Source: Aestuariispira insulae
GTDB taxonomy: Bacteria; Pseudomonadota; Alphaproteobacteria; UBA8366; Aestuariispiraceae
DNA length: 64,000 nucleotides
Assembly (NCBI RefSeq): GCF_003385955.1
Contig: NZ_QRDW01000004.1
Span: forward strand, 186,001 to 250,000
Direction of reading: 5' to 3'
The notes under the pieces were generated by a model that saw only the letters and a list, made by a program, of their open reading frames with translations, searched no databases and was not told where the DNA came from. The translations under genes and the position numbers were made by a program. This document shows, piece by piece, positions 36,257 through 46,866 of the stretch (positions are counted from its first letter, which is position 1; each line of letters starts with the position of its first letter).

Positions 36257-37576
36257 TCAATTCAACAGCGCCAACATATCCTGAATTGAGGTGAATTTTT
36301 CACGTGGTGCTGGGGCAGTTGCATTTTGTTCTTCCGCGCGTTCAATGGTTTTCCAGTCGGAAAAACTCGTGGGCGAGAGCCCTTTGTCTCGGATCAGGGA
36401 ATCAAATGCGTCGGGGCCACCCTTTTCACTGTCCTGGCCAGCCAGATCATCCAGCAGCTTATTGGCAACCTGGAAGGAATCGGCGCGGTTGGTCGGGATG
36501 GTACCACTTGGCCCGCGCTTGCCCCAGCCAACGACATAGAGATTATCTTCAATATGGCCGTCGTTATTCGGGAAATTGCCACGTTTCTCATCAAAGGGAA
36601 TCCCTTCGATAGGTCTGGATCGATAGCCAATGGCCGTCACGACAAGATCGGCCGGAATTTCAAAAAATTCGCCTGTTCCTACAGCTCGGCCTTCGTCGTC
36701 GATGGCAGTTTTTTCAAATCGCACCGCAGTCACATGGCGGTCGCCAAGAAAAGCCACGGGCGAGGCGTGAAACAGAAGGTGGATTTTCCGCTCTGCTTTG
36801 TCAGCTTCAAGGTCGGCAAAACTGCGCATGATTTCCATATTTTTCGCGGTGACGCGGCCGCTGGGGATAGAGGTGTCGATTGAATCCGGTAATGCATCCG
36901 GAATATCGGCATTCTCAATGACCGGCACAGCCTTTTCCAGCTTACCGAGTTCGCGAAGTTCCGGTGGTGTGAAGCTCGCCTCCAGAGGGCCGCGCCGACC
37001 CGCCAGATAGACATTCTGAATGCCTGCTTCAAGAATAGCCTTGCGGGCATGGGCGCAAATATCCGACTCCGCCAGTTCAGATTCTTCCTTAATCAGAAGC
37101 CGCGAGATATCGATAGAAACATTACCATTGCCGATCACCACAGCTTGACGAGTATGTTCAGCGATCGGATTTTTCGCAAATCGGTCCGGATGGCCGTTAT
37201 ACCAGCCAACAAAGGCGGCGGAACCATATATGCCCTCCAGGTCTTCGCCCTCGATCCCAAGGGTTTTATCCTGCTGGGCGCCGGTTGCCAGGAGAACGGC
37301 ATCATATCGGGATTTTAGTTCTTCGATGGTAATATCGTGGCCAACCGTTAGATTGCCGAACAGGCGAACATTCTCTTTTTCAAATGTTTTATCGAACTGG
37401 CGGGTAACATTTTTAGTGCCAAGATGGTCTGGTGCAACACCGAAGCGGACAAGACCATAGGGAGTCGGTAAGCGATCGATCAGATCAATTCTTGCTTCTG
37501 GGGCCTTCTTTAATATTCCGTCCGCGGCATAAAGGGCGGAAGGGCCGGTTCCAATGATGGCAATCGAGAGGCTCAT
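36257..37576 (-). CDS. FAD-dependent ferredoxin/adrenodoxin-type NADP+ reductase
   Basis: A 439-residue two-dinucleotide-binding flavoprotein of the adrenodoxin reductase/FprA family. It has an N-terminal FAD motif IAIIGTGPSALYAADGIL, PTPYGLVRFGVAPDH, the NADP-binding GNGNVSIDISRLL, LAGRRGPLEASFTPPELREL, and the C-terminal FAD contact GWGKRGPSGTIPTNRADS. It passes electrons between NADPH and a ferredoxin; the partner is not nearby. The ATG at 37576 begins the FAD motif correctly; the longer frame to 37681 adds 35 residues unrelated to the family and is rejected. Confidence 0.9.
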   Translation of the reverse strand: MSLSIAIIGTGPSALYAADGILKKAPEARIDLIDRLPTPYGLVRFGVAPDHLGTKNVTRQFDKTFEKENVRLFGNLTVGHDITIEELKSRYDAVLLATGAQQDKTLGIEGEDLEGIYGSAAFVGWYNGHPDRFAKNPIAEHTRQAVVIGNGNVSIDISRLLIKEESELAESDICAHARKAILEAGIQNVYLAGRRGPLEASFTPPELRELGKLEKAVPVIENADIPDALPDSIDTSIPSGRVTAKNMEIMRSFADLEADKAERKIHLLFHASPVAFLGDRHVTAVRFEKTAIDDEGRAVGTGEFFEIPADLVVTAIGYRSRPIEGIPFDEKRGNFPNNDGHIEDNLYVVGWGKRGPSGTIPTNRADSFQVANKLLDDLAGQDSEKGGPDAFDSLIRDKGLSPTSFSDWKTIERAEEQNATAPAPREKFTSIQDMLALLN

Positions 37577-37827
37577 ATCGCTTCCTTTTCTTCGACACTC
37601 AAAGTTACTCCGACCTAGCAGGCCGGGCCAATTAACACTGAACTCTATGTACCGGATTGGCGATCGGTCACTCCAGCGCAAACCCTGTTCATATCGCTAA
37701 ATGCTTGTTTAATTAATTTGTCCAAATTTACGGTTTAGACGACTTTTTTCAAACAAACAAATAGAGATGGTTTCCATTTTGGATGGCGTATAGATCCGCC
37801 ACTTTTCTAATTTCGCCGAAGTTTTGC

Positions 37828-38010
37828 CTATTTCCAACCAGCAAAGAGAGCGGGGAAGCCTCTCAATGAAGCTTTTTCTGGGGTATATGTGCCATATTCT
37901 TTCGCTAAATCAATATGGTTGAAGCGATTGCTGCAAATTAGATGTTTTGAACCGGAGTTGGCGGCAGAGTATTTTTCAACATGATCAGAAAAATAAATGA
38001 TGAATGTCAT
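37828..38010 (-). CDS. Doubtful 60-residue ORF
   Basis: Begins MTFIIYFSDHVEKYSAANSG and ends FPALFAGWK; no family recognised. It lies alone in the AT-rich gap. GGATAG before the ATG is a poor Shine-Dalgarno. The AT-rich base composition matches the surrounding gap rather than the genes, so it may not be coding. Confidence 0.22.
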   Translation of the reverse strand: MTFIIYFSDHVEKYSAANSGSKHLICSNRFNHIDLAKEYGTYTPEKASLRGFPALFAGWK

Positions 38011-38088
38011 GGCGATCTATCCATTAATTTTTTCATGGGTCGGAAAAATAATGTCGCCATGGTGTGCGAAATTGACGTTTTAAAAAAT

Positions 38089-38116
38089 TTGCGCAGCGCC
38101 TTTTGGGTGCTATAAG
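38089..38116 (+). promoter_or_regulatory. Probable pyc promoter
   Basis: TTGCGC (38089-38094), 16-bp spacer, TATAAG (38111-38116). A start site near 38122-38124 would exclude the upstream ATGs at 38103 and 38118 and favours ATG 38175. Confidence 0.5.
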
Positions 38117-38174
38117 CATGTTGGGTTCAGAAAAGATAAGGGAAAACTCCCGCAGGGTATGGAGTATTAAGCGT

Positions 38175-41100
38175 ATGGGATTCAAAAAGATTTTGGTGGC
38201 GAACCGGGGCGAGATCGCAATCCGTGTTTTCCGGGCCGCCAACGAATTGGGTATCCGGACGGTATCGATTTATTCGCATGAAGACCGGTTTTCACTGCAT
38301 CGTTTCAAGTCCGATGAAAGCTACCTGATTGGTGAGGGCAAGGGACCTGTCCAAGCATATCTGGATATTGAAGGCATCCTCGACCTTGCAAAATCGATTG
38401 AGGTGGACGCGATCCATCCCGGCTATGGTTTCCTCTCTGAAAACCCGGAATTTGCTGATGCCTGCCGTGCCAATGGGATAGAATTCATCGGCCCCGATTC
38501 TGATTCCATGCGTCAACTGGGTTCTAAAGTCGCCGCCCGTAACTTGGCAGAAGAGGCCGATGTGCCGGTCATGCCGGCGACCGGACCGCTGCCGCGGGAT
38601 ATGGCGGAAGTCCATAAACTGGCTGAAAATGTCGGCTACCCGCTGATGCTTAAGGCCAGTTGGGGCGGTGGCGGCCGAGGCATGCGGGTAATTGAGCAGG
38701 CCTCCGAACTGGAAGAGCAGGTGAATACGGCTCGTCGCGAGGCCCAGGCAGCTTTTGGCAATGACGAGGTGTATCTGGAAAAACTGGTCCGTAATGCCCG
38801 CCATGTGGAAGTGCAGATCCTGGGGGATTCGGCTGGAAATTGTGTCCATCTTTTTGAACGCGATTGCACCGTGCAACGCAGAAATCAGAAAGTGGTCGAG
38901 CGCGCACCAGCCCTCTATATGACCGATGAATCGCGTACGGCTCTTTGCGAGTCCGCGCTGAGGCTAGCCAAGGCGACCAACTATAAATGTGCCGGCACCG
39001 TTGAATTCCTGATGGATGCTGAAACGGATAAATTCTATTTCATCGAGGTTAATCCCCGGGTTCAGGTCGAACATACCGTCACGGAGGTTGTGACCGGCAT
39101 CGATATCGTAAAGGCCCAGATCAGGATCAGCGAAGGCGCCTTGATCGGTGATGACCAAAGCGGCGTGCCCGAACAGGAGGAAATCCGCCTTCATGGTTAT
39201 GCGATGCAATGCCGCGTTACCACGGAAGATCCGGAAAATAACTTCATTCCTGATTATGGCCGGATCAAGGTTTATCGCGGCGCGAATGGATTTGGCATTC
39301 GTCTGGATGGCAGCACCGCCTATTCCGGCGCGGTCATCACACCCTATTTTGATTCCATGCTGGAAAAGGTTACAGCCTGGGGCAATACCCCGGAAGAGGC
39401 GCTGACCCGCATGGACCGGGCATTGCGTGAATTCCGGATCCGCGGTGTCGCCACTAATCTGGTTTTCCTAGAAAACCTGATCAACCATCCGAAATTCATC
39501 AATGCGGATTATACCACCCGCTTTATCGATCAGACGCCGGAGCTGTTCCATTTCCCGCGCCGGCGGGATCGGGCCACCCGATTGCTGCGCTTTGTTGGCG
39601 AAGTGACGGTGAACGGCAATCCGGAGGTAGAGGGGCGTGATATTCCCAAGCGTTTGCTTTATCCGCAAGCACCCGTCAAGGCGACCGGCCCTGTGCCGGA
39701 CGGTTACAAACAGAAGCTGAGCGAATTGGGGCCGAAAGCCTTCTCTAAGTGGATGCGCAATCATGGGCCGGTCCTGGTGACCGACACGACCATGCGTGAC
39801 GCGCATCAGTCCTTGCTGGCCACGCGCATGCGCACGTTTGACATGTTGGCTGTCGCGCCGGCCTATTCCCGCCTGCTGCCGGAACTTTTTTCCATGGAAT
39901 GCTGGGGGGGGGCCACCTTTGATGTGGCCATGCGGTTCTTGAAAGAAGACCCTTGGCAACGTCTGGCGCAATTGCGTGAGTCCATGCCAAACATGCTCAC
40001 CCAGATGCTGCTGCGGGCCAGCAATGCTGTTGGATATACCAATTATCCCGACAATGTGGTTCAGCATTTTGTGCGTGAAGCCGCGGGAGCCGGTATGGAT
40101 ATCTTCCGGGTGTTTGATTCCCTGAACTGGGTTGAGAATATGCGGGTCGCTATGGATGCGGTGCTGGATACCGACAGCCTGTGTGAAGCGACCATTTGTT
40201 ATACCGGGGACATGCTACGCGGCGGCGAAAACAAGTATGACCTGGCCTACTACGTGAAGATGGCCAAGGAACTGGAAAAGGCTGGCGCCCATATCATCGG
40301 GATTAAGGATATGGCGGGTGTCGCAAAACCTGCCGCCATTTCAAAACTTGTCCGGACATTGCGGGAAGAGATCGGTCTGCCGGTTCATTTCCATACTCAT
40401 GATACCAGCGGGATATCTGCTGCCAGTGTGATTGCCGCCGCGCAAGCCGGGGCCGATGCCGTCGATTCCGCCATGGACAGTTTTTCTGGCCTGACCTCCC
40501 AGCCCAATCTGGGGTCAATCGTAGAGGCTTTGCGTGATACCGACCGGGATCCTGGCCTCGACCCAGAAAATATCCGAATCATTTCCCGTTACTGGGAAGC
40601 GGTTCGTGAGAATTATTCTGCCTTTGAAAGCGATATCCGTTCAGGCGCATCCGAGGTTTATCTGCATGCCATGCCGGGCGGGCAATATACCAATCTTCGC
40701 GAACAGGCGCGCTCCCTCGGTCTGGAACCGCGCTGGCCGGAAGTGGCTAAGGCTTATTCGGAAGTCAATGAAATGTTCGGCGATATTGTGAAAGTGACGC
40801 CGAGCTCGAAGGTTGTCGGCGACATGGCGCTGGCTATGGTGTCCAGCAACCTTTCATCGGCCGATGTCAAAGATCCGAATACTCCGGTTGCCTTCCCGGA
40901 TTCTGTTGTTTCGCTCTTCAAAGGGGATCTGGGGCAGCCCGTCGGCGGCTGGCCACAGGAATTGCAGAAGAAGATTACCAAGGGGGAAGGGGTGTATACC
41001 ACACGCCCCGGCGCGGATATGGAGCCAATTGACCTTGAGGCAAAACGTAAGGAGCTTGGTGAGAAACTGGGCCGGAAAATCAACGAACGTGACGTTTCAT

Positions 41101-41612
41101 CTTACGTTCTTTATCCCAAGGTCTTTATGGATTATTCGGATGCGCGGAAATCCTTTGGCGATCTTTCTGTTTTGCCAACACCGGTCTTTTTTTACGGCAT
41201 GGAGCCGGGCCAGGAGATCACTGTAGAGATCGATAAAGGGAAGGCGCTCGTCATTCGCTATCTCTCTACCGGTGAGGCGGATGAGGAAGGCAACCGGACC
41301 GTCTTTTTCGAACTGAACGGCCAGCCGCGCACGGTCAAGGTCCGGGATAAGTCCATGGCCGCCAGCAGTGCCGTTCATATCAAAGCGGAAGAGGGCAATG
41401 ACAAACATGTTGCGGCCCCGATGCCGGGCATGGTCGCAAGCTTAAGTGTCCAGGAGGGGCAAAAAGTTGCTGCTGGAGACGTTCTCCTCTCGATCGAGGC
41501 TATGAAGATGGAAACATCCATCAGTGCAAATGTAGACGGACGGGTGAAGCGTATCGTTACGCCGGTCGGAACACAGGTCCAGGCCAAAGACCTTATGATC
41601 GAGCTCGACTGA
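38175..41612 (+). CDS. pyc: Pyruvate carboxylase
   Basis: A biotin enzyme that carboxylates pyruvate to oxaloacetate to refill the TCA cycle. At 1145 residues it has the full single-chain length. Domains: biotin carboxylase (FKKILVANRGEIAIRV, HPGYGFLSENPEF, KASWGGGGRGMRV, EVNPRVQVEHTVTE, residues 1 to about 450), carboxyltransferase (VLVTDTTMRDAHQSLLATR, about 530-810), the conserved PYC/OADA and allosteric region, and biotinyl domain with biotin-Lys1111 in EAMKMET. ATG 38175 is chosen from promoter position and homologue starts. It is monocistronic with its own terminator. Confidence 0.96.
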   Translation: MGFKKILVANRGEIAIRVFRAANELGIRTVSIYSHEDRFSLHRFKSDESYLIGEGKGPVQAYLDIEGILDLAKSIEVDAIHPGYGFLSENPEFADACRANGIEFIGPDSDSMRQLGSKVAARNLAEEADVPVMPATGPLPRDMAEVHKLAENVGYPLMLKASWGGGGRGMRVIEQASELEEQVNTARREAQAAFGNDEVYLEKLVRNARHVEVQILGDSAGNCVHLFERDCTVQRRNQKVVERAPALYMTDESRTALCESALRLAKATNYKCAGTVEFLMDAETDKFYFIEVNPRVQVEHTVTEVVTGIDIVKAQIRISEGALIGDDQSGVPEQEEIRLHGYAMQCRVTTEDPENNFIPDYGRIKVYRGANGFGIRLDGSTAYSGAVITPYFDSMLEKVTAWGNTPEEALTRMDRALREFRIRGVATNLVFLENLINHPKFINADYTTRFIDQTPELFHFPRRRDRATRLLRFVGEVTVNGNPEVEGRDIPKRLLYPQAPVKATGPVPDGYKQKLSELGPKAFSKWMRNHGPVLVTDTTMRDAHQSLLATRMRTFDMLAVAPAYSRLLPELFSMECWGGATFDVAMRFLKEDPWQRLAQLRESMPNMLTQMLLRASNAVGYTNYPDNVVQHFVREAAGAGMDIFRVFDSLNWVENMRVAMDAVLDTDSLCEATICYTGDMLRGGENKYDLAYYVKMAKELEKAGAHIIGIKDMAGVAKPAAISKLVRTLREEIGLPVHFHTHDTSGISAASVIAAAQAGADAVDSAMDSFSGLTSQPNLGSIVEALRDTDRDPGLDPENIRIISRYWEAVRENYSAFESDIRSGASEVYLHAMPGGQYTNLREQARSLGLEPRWPEVAKAYSEVNEMFGDIVKVTPSSKVVGDMALAMVSSNLSSADVKDPNTPVAFPDSVVSLFKGDLGQPVGGWPQELQKKITKGEGVYTTRPGADMEPIDLEAKRKELGEKLGRKINERDVSSYVLYPKVFMDYSDARKSFGDLSVLPTPVFFYGMEPGQEITVEIDKGKALVIRYLSTGEADEEGNRTVFFELNGQPRTVKVRDKSMAASSAVHIKAEEGNDKHVAAPMPGMVASLSVQEGQKVAAGDVLLSIEAMKMETSISANVDGRVKRIVTPVGTQVQAKDLMIELD

Positions 41613-41632
41613 TCTATTGAATTGAGCAAAAG

Positions 41633-41664
41633 AAACACCCCGGCAATGTCCGGGGTGTTTTTGT
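41633..41664 (+). terminator. Intrinsic terminator after pyc
   Basis: AAACACCCCGG (41633-41643) pairs perfectly with CCGGGGTGTTT (41650-41660) around a six-base loop, followed by TTG and more T. Confidence 0.88.
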
Positions 41665-41858
41665 TTCCTTTTCAATGGCTTTCATCAGCCGTTAACTTTC
41701 GCAGCCTAATCTCGGTGCGTAAACTGATCATTCTTGGTTAGGCGCATCATGCAGAGTCTGCTCGCATTTTAGCAAAAATGACTAGCATGAGACTCTTCCA
41801 TGATTTATTTTTATTGGACGGTCGATCAAAAAAAATCTGGTAAAGAGGGGTTCCGGTC

Positions 41859-43871
41859 ATGTCATTCTTGGGTGGCTTGCGTATTTCAGCTAAAATTACG
41901 CTTGCCAATATTCTGTTGCTGTCGCTTTTGCTGATTGTGGGAACAACCTCCGTCTTGAGTCTGCGACAGTCCCTGACGACCTTCGGTTCCTATCGCGAAC
42001 TAACGACCCAGGCCAATGAGGCTGCTGATGTTCTGGAAGCATTACAAAATGCCGAGAAGTCAGTGCGGGATTATGTCCTACGCCCCAACGACGAAACCAA
42101 GAATAATGTTCTGGCCAGAATTGGCGATACTTCAACGGCGATCGCCACGACCAGGGAACATGCCAAAACAGAGTTAATGAATGCCCATCTCGACCGGGCT
42201 GAGGCCTCATTGGCCGCTTTTTCCACCGTTTTTGAAAATGTTACAGCAAAACAGGCAGAGCGCGACCAACTGATTAATGTCGACCTTAGCTCGATCGGTA
42301 AGAATATCGGAACAAACCTGTTTGCCCTGATGGATACCATCAGCTTGGATGAAGATGCCTTTGTCACCTTTTTGGCCGGCGAGGTTCTTAAGGAATTCAT
42401 GGAGGCTCGTGCTCTGGTTCAGTCATTCCTGTTCCTGAATGATGAAGACTCATACGAACAAGCGACCAAGAAATTTGCGGGCTATACCAAAAAGCTGAAT
42501 GAGCTTGAGGCAGAGCTACAGAAAAAACATAAAGCGACCTGGAACAAAGCGGTTCGGGATACCGAGAAATACCTGCCGCTGTTGCAAGAGGCCAAAGAGA
42601 TTATTGGCGCGAGAAATAGTCTGATTGAAAACGATCTGGCACAAAGCAGCCGGGAACTGGCCGCTGTGGTGCATGCCCTGAAGGCTGATGTTTTGGTTGA
42701 ACAGGATGGACTTGGCCAAGAGGCGGAAGAGGTCGTTAGTTTTGCCACCCGCAATGTTGTGATTGTCGCGGTGATCAGCGTGGTTTTTGCCATTGGTCTT
42801 GCCTATGTCCTCAGTCGCGGGATTGCGACACCGATCGCAGCTATGACCCGTGCGATGACAGGTCTGGCGCGTGGTGACTTGGATCTGGAGATCCCGGCTA
42901 AGAACCGCGGGGATGAAGTGGGGCGCATGGCCCAGGCAGTACAAATCTTCAAGGAAAATGCCCTGCAGATGCAGGAAATGGAAACGCAGCGTGAACGTCA
43001 GCGTGAAGAGTCTGAGGCCGAAAAGAGACGCCTGATGACCAAATTGGCCGATGATTTTGAAACGTCGGTCGGCCAAATTGTTGAACAGGTCTCGCACCGT
43101 TCAGAAGAGATGAAAAACAGTTCTGCCTCGCTATCACAATTGGCGAACCGAACGTCGGACCAAAGCCAGTCCGTAGCTAAAACAGCCGAATCTGCTTCCA
43201 CAAATACCCAGGCTGTTGCTTCCGCGGCAGAAGAGCTTGCGGCATCAATTCGTGAGATCAGTGATCAGGTCTCCCAATCCAGTGTTGTTTCCGGCGATGC
43301 GGTAAAGGATGCCCACACGACCCAGGATCTGGTGAAAAGCCTTGAACAGACGGCAAATAATGTCGGTAGTGTTGTTCAGATGATTACCGAGATTGCAGAT
43401 CAAACAAACCTTCTGGCTTTGAATGCCACCATTGAGGCCGCTCGCGCTGGAGAAGCAGGTAAAGGATTTGCGGTTGTGGCCAACGAAGTCAAATCCCTGG
43501 CATCGCAAACCGGCAAAGCTACAGAGCAGATCACATCTCAAATCAATGAGATACAGGGCGCCACCTCACAGGTGGTACGCTCTATTGAGGGAATATCGGA
43601 AGCCATTGGCCGCATGGATACCATTGCGGCGACCATCGCGGCTGCGGTGGAACAACAGGGGGCAGCCACCCAGGAAATTGCCCGCAATGTCCAGGTTGTC
43701 TCCGGTAATACGCAGGAAGTCTCTGACATTATCCAGGATGTGAACCGGGCAGCCCAGGATTCAGGTTCTGCAACCGATATGGCCCTGGAATCTGCTCAGG
43801 CCCTTTCCGAGCAGGCCAGCCATCTGAAACAGGAAATCCAAAGCTTCCTACAGCAGATCCGAGGCCGCTAA
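41859..43871 (+). CDS. Methyl-accepting chemotaxis protein
   Basis: A 670-residue chemoreceptor. It has a membrane segment at about residues 12-34, a long helical periplasmic sensor of roughly 270 residues, a second membrane segment near 297-320, a HAMP domain ([19 protein letters not shown]), and a cytoplasmic coiled coil whose hairpin contains [20 protein letters not shown], the CheA/CheW contact tip. No C-terminal NWETF-type pentapeptide for CheR/CheB is present. The sensor is not a family I can name from sequence; the ligand is unknown. No cheA/cheW is near. AAAGAGGGG is its Shine-Dalgarno. Stops overlap with the convergent CoA-transferase gene. Confidence 0.92.
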   Translation: MSFLGGLRISAKITLANILLLSLLLIVGTTSVLSLRQSLTTFGSYRELTTQANEAADVLEALQNAEKSVRDYVLRPNDETKNNVLARIGDTSTAIATTREHAKTELMNAHLDRAEASLAAFSTVFENVTAKQAERDQLINVDLSSIGKNIGTNLFALMDTISLDEDAFVTFLAGEVLKEFMEARALVQSFLFLNDEDSYEQATKKFAGYTKKLNELEAELQKKHKATWNKAVRDTEKYLPLLQEAKEIIGARNSLIENDLAQSSRELAAVVHALKADVLVEQDGLGQEAEEVVSFATRNVVIVAVISVVFAIGLAYVLSRGIATPIAAMTRAMTGLARGDLDLEIPAKNRGDEVGRMAQAVQIFKENALQMQEMETQRERQREESEAEKRRLMTKLADDFETSVGQIVEQVSHRSEEMKNSSASLSQLANRTSDQSQSVAKTAESASTNTQAVASAAEELAASIREISDQVSQSSVVSGDAVKDAHTTQDLVKSLEQTANNVGSVVQMITEIADQTNLLALNATIEAARAGEAGKGFAVVANEVKSLASQTGKATEQITSQINEIQGATSQVVRSIEGISEAIGRMDTIAATIAAAVEQQGAATQEIARNVQVVSGNTQEVSDIIQDVNRAAQDSGSATDMALESAQALSEQASHLKQEIQSFLQQIRGR

Positions 43872-44929
43872 TCCAGAAGACTATTATTTTCTCCAAGTGC
43901 CGGGGCAGGGGGTAATACCCTGGTCCCGGCTACGGCTTCACAGACAGGCAAATTGATACCATCATCATGGAATTGGGATGCTTCCGCCATCGTGCGGATC
44001 AAAGAGACACAGACATCTTCACCATCAAATAGTGTCATCCAATGATCATGGTTCTTATTAGACAGAATATTCGCAGTTCTTTCGATGACATAGGGGCCAT
44101 CAACCGATTTTGGCCTCATATCGGCGGGCAACTGGATCAGATCGCAAAACCGATTCCAGAATTTGTCTTCCAGAGCCGCAACGGCCAGATAGCGGTTATC
44201 TGCAGTTTGATAGATCTGATAGCGGGCAGAGCCGCCCGAAAGCAGCGATCCATTTGTGTCCGGTCCGGAAGGATCTGCACCGATTTCCGCCAGGGCCCAC
44301 CACATCCAGGGTGATAAATTTTCCGTCATGGAAATCGGCAAATAGCAACCCGAACCGATCCGATCAGACTGACGGAGTGCCAGCAGAATATTCATAACTG
44401 CCGGATAGGCGCCACCGCCGATATCGGCAATCAACCCCGGTGGAATGACAGGTTTTCCCACAGCATCACCAGTAAGCGACAGAATGCCGGAATCAGCTAA
44501 ATAATTGAGATCATGGCCCGCTTTTAAACGGTTCGGCCCGTCTGGACTGTGCCCCGAAAGAGAACAATAGACGATTGCTGGGTTGATCTTTGCCACGTCA
44601 TCATATCCCAGGCCAAGCCGATCCATGACCCCCGGGCGGAACTGTTCGATCAGGATTTGGCTTTGGCGGATGAGCGGAGAAAGTTTATCCAGGATATCAG
44701 TCTCTTTTAGATCAATGGCCAGGCTTTTCTTTCCCTTGTTCAAATACTGAAAAGAAAGACCACCCTTCGCATCAAAGGGCGGGTAATGCCGTAGATCATC
44801 TCCCGTGATCGGACGTTCGATCTTGATCACTTCCGCACCGGCCTGGCAAAAAATCGCTGTTGCCAGCGGGCCTGGTAATAATGTGGTAAAGTCCAGAATC
44901 CGGATATCGTCAAGCGCCCCTACCGTCAT
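43868..44929 (-). CDS. CaiB/BaiF family protein, alpha-methylacyl-CoA racemase-like
   Basis: A 353-residue family III CoA-transferase fold. Features match the alpha-methylacyl-CoA racemase branch: [23 protein letters not shown], the catalytic His in [11 protein letters not shown], Asp in IADIGGG and a Glu in VAALEDKFW, all three present. Racemases of this branch invert 2-methylacyl-CoA thioesters; CoA transfer is the alternative. It is the last gene of the six-gene operon and overlaps the GGT-like gene by TAATG. Its stop overlaps the MCP stop as CTAA. Confidence 0.87.
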   Translation of the reverse strand: MTVGALDDIRILDFTTLLPGPLATAIFCQAGAEVIKIERPITGDDLRHYPPFDAKGGLSFQYLNKGKKSLAIDLKETDILDKLSPLIRQSQILIEQFRPGVMDRLGLGYDDVAKINPAIVYCSLSGHSPDGPNRLKAGHDLNYLADSGILSLTGDAVGKPVIPPGLIADIGGGAYPAVMNILLALRQSDRIGSGCYLPISMTENLSPWMWWALAEIGADPSGPDTNGSLLSGGSARYQIYQTADNRYLAVAALEDKFWNRFCDLIQLPADMRPKSVDGPYVIERTANILSNKNHDHWMTLFDGEDVCVSLIRTMAEASQFHDDGINLPVCEAVAGTRVLPPAPALGENNSLLD

Positions 44930-46854
44930 TATGATTCCTTGGATTGCTCCGTTAAATTTTGTTTTGGTACAACAAGTTCAAATGCTTCCCTTAAGTTTTT
45001 CAGAAGGTTTTGGTCGCCAATGGCCATACCTTCCCCGCGCGGATCCACCCCGCCTTCCAAACCACGATCCTGTATCAGGCTGATCCCATGCAAACCGGTT
45101 TTTTTTGCCTGAAGACGGACAGTGTAACCGAGATTACGCAATCTGACCGCCAGTTCGGCCAGGGAGGATTTAACCTCAAGGTGGATGGCTCCGTCGGCAT
45201 AGCTGAATTGGGGCAGGGAAACCGCATTTTGCAGGCTTAAGCCCCAATCCAGGACAGCAACCAGCACGCGGGCAACGTAAAGGGCGGATTGATCGTCCCC
45301 TGCGGCACCCAGCGCCAAGATAGGCCGATCTTGCGGATCAAAAACGATGACCGGTGCCCAGGATGCAGCTGGTCGTTTTCCAGGCTCAATACGGTTTCTA
45401 ACAGGAACACCATGTTCGGTATTATGTTTTGAAAACCCAAGCAAAGCGCTGTTCAGGGGCAAGCCATGCACCCAATGACCGGAGCCAAAACGAGTCTCCA
45501 ACCCACTGGTCAACAGTGCAAAATTGCCCATTTTATCCCGGGCCACGATTTGGGTGGCGGTGCCGGGCGGAAGGGCCTTTTGCCGACCGTAGCGAAGATT
45601 GGATGCGCCGGGTGGATAACCGGACCGCGCATCCCCTTTTGGACCGGGCCCCAGACTGAACTCCTGTGCCCGCATTGCCAGATACCGGCTTTCAACCAGG
45701 CCGCCCGACGGGACATCAACATAGTCCATATCCGCCACGTAAAGATCATGATCAGCAATTGCAAGACGGGCTGCTTCCGCAATCATTTGCACGGCCGCTA
45801 CTGAATCCGGACTTTCCTTGTCAATGGGATGATGTTCGAGCATTCCCATGATTTGTAAAACCGACAGGCTGCCAGAGATTGGCGGCCCCATACCGCAAAT
45901 ACGGTAGCCACGATAGGAAATGCAAATGGTGTTGCGCTCTTTGGGCTGGTAGGACGCTAAATCCCCCTTCGACATGCTGCCGGGAATGCCTGGCGCATGG
46001 TTAATCGTCTGAACCAAACTGTCTGCCATCGGCCCATGATAAAATGCGCCATAACCGCATTGTGCGATGACATTCAAGAATGACGCGAATTCAGTATTCT
46101 TTATCAGGCTGCCGATCTGGAGCTGGCGGGACAGGGCGTCTTTTATGGGATTGGATCGGCTGTTCTCCCGCTCAACCACCTGTGTTTTCCTGATCTCTTT
46201 ATGCAGTGCCGGGCTTAGGGGAAAACCGTTTTTTGACAAAAAAATGGCATCTCCCAAAACCTGCTCCAGGGGAAATTCGCCATGTCGCGCATGGGCATGC
46301 CCCAACAAAGACATCAGGCCGGGCACGAGAATGGTCGCGCCGCTATTGCTAACCTCATCCAAGGCACGTTCAGAGCCATCTGGGTTCAGAAAAATTCGCC
46401 GATCCACGGCCAATGGTGCCATGCCACGCCCATCATACGCGTATAATCTTTGCGCGGCTTCATCCCAATAGATCAGAGCACCGTCGCCGCCAAAACCGCT
46501 GGATTGTGGCATTACAAGGTTCAAGATCGCCTGTGCGGCAAAAACCGAATCAACGGCGTTTCCACCCTCATGGAGCAATCGCGCACCGGCTTGGGAGGCG
46601 GCCGGGTGGGCCGCGGTGATCATGTAACCTTTTGAAATGGCGCGGGCTGTTCTTTCCTCACGCAGTGGATCAGGAGGGAGGACCTCTTCAATGCCTGCCG
46701 GCGCCAGCAGGTCTACATCGCGATACGGGCTAAGCCATTGGTCCATGGCATGCCCTCCGGCATATACACCTGTTGCTATCGCGATAGACACGAATACTGC
46801 TGGAAGATTTCCAGACTTTGCCCGCTTGGTCACAGAGCCGTTCCCACCAGTCAC
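44929..46854 (-). CDS. Gamma-glutamyltranspeptidase-like protein, active-site Thr apparently lost
   Basis: A 641-residue Ntn-hydrolase of the gamma-glutamyltransferase family with an N-terminal membrane anchor or signal segment (AVFVSIAIATGVYAG). The large-subunit signature AAHPAASQAGARLLHEGGNAVDS and Arg143 in DGRGMAP are conserved. At the autoprocessing site, where active enzymes read TTHxSVVD, this one reads TATQIVARD (432-440); aligned without gaps on DKxGN, Ala433 occupies the nucleophile position. The substrate residue of the DDFS motif (LLGFS here) and the GSPGG loop (GAAGDD here) are also changed. It may be a pseudoenzyme or have different chemistry. 12 bp after the upstream gene. Confidence 0.85.
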   Translation of the reverse strand: MTGGNGSVTKRAKSGNLPAVFVSIAIATGVYAGGHAMDQWLSPYRDVDLLAPAGIEEVLPPDPLREERTARAISKGYMITAAHPAASQAGARLLHEGGNAVDSVFAAQAILNLVMPQSSGFGGDGALIYWDEAAQRLYAYDGRGMAPLAVDRRIFLNPDGSERALDEVSNSGATILVPGLMSLLGHAHARHGEFPLEQVLGDAIFLSKNGFPLSPALHKEIRKTQVVERENSRSNPIKDALSRQLQIGSLIKNTEFASFLNVIAQCGYGAFYHGPMADSLVQTINHAPGIPGSMSKGDLASYQPKERNTICISYRGYRICGMGPPISGSLSVLQIMGMLEHHPIDKESPDSVAAVQMIAEAARLAIADHDLYVADMDYVDVPSGGLVESRYLAMRAQEFSLGPGPKGDARSGYPPGASNLRYGRQKALPPGTATQIVARDKMGNFALLTSGLETRFGSGHWVHGLPLNSALLGFSKHNTEHGVPVRNRIEPGKRPAASWAPVIVFDPQDRPILALGAAGDDQSALYVARVLVAVLDWGLSLQNAVSLPQFSYADGAIHLEVKSSLAELAVRLRNLGYTVRLQAKKTGLHGISLIQDRGLEGGVDPRGEGMAIGDQNLLKNLREAFELVVPKQNLTEQSKES

Positions 46855-46866
46855 ACAAAAACCCAG

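Larger units (their letters stand above)
37577..38174. other. AT-rich divergent intergenic region
   Basis: About 600 bases between the ferredoxin reductase and pyruvate carboxylase genes, the longest gap in the window and visibly AT-richer than its neighbours. It holds the pyc promoter at its right end, one doubtful 60-codon frame, and presumably the leftward promoter for the reductase. I see no tRNA or riboswitch-like structure. Confidence 0.6.
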
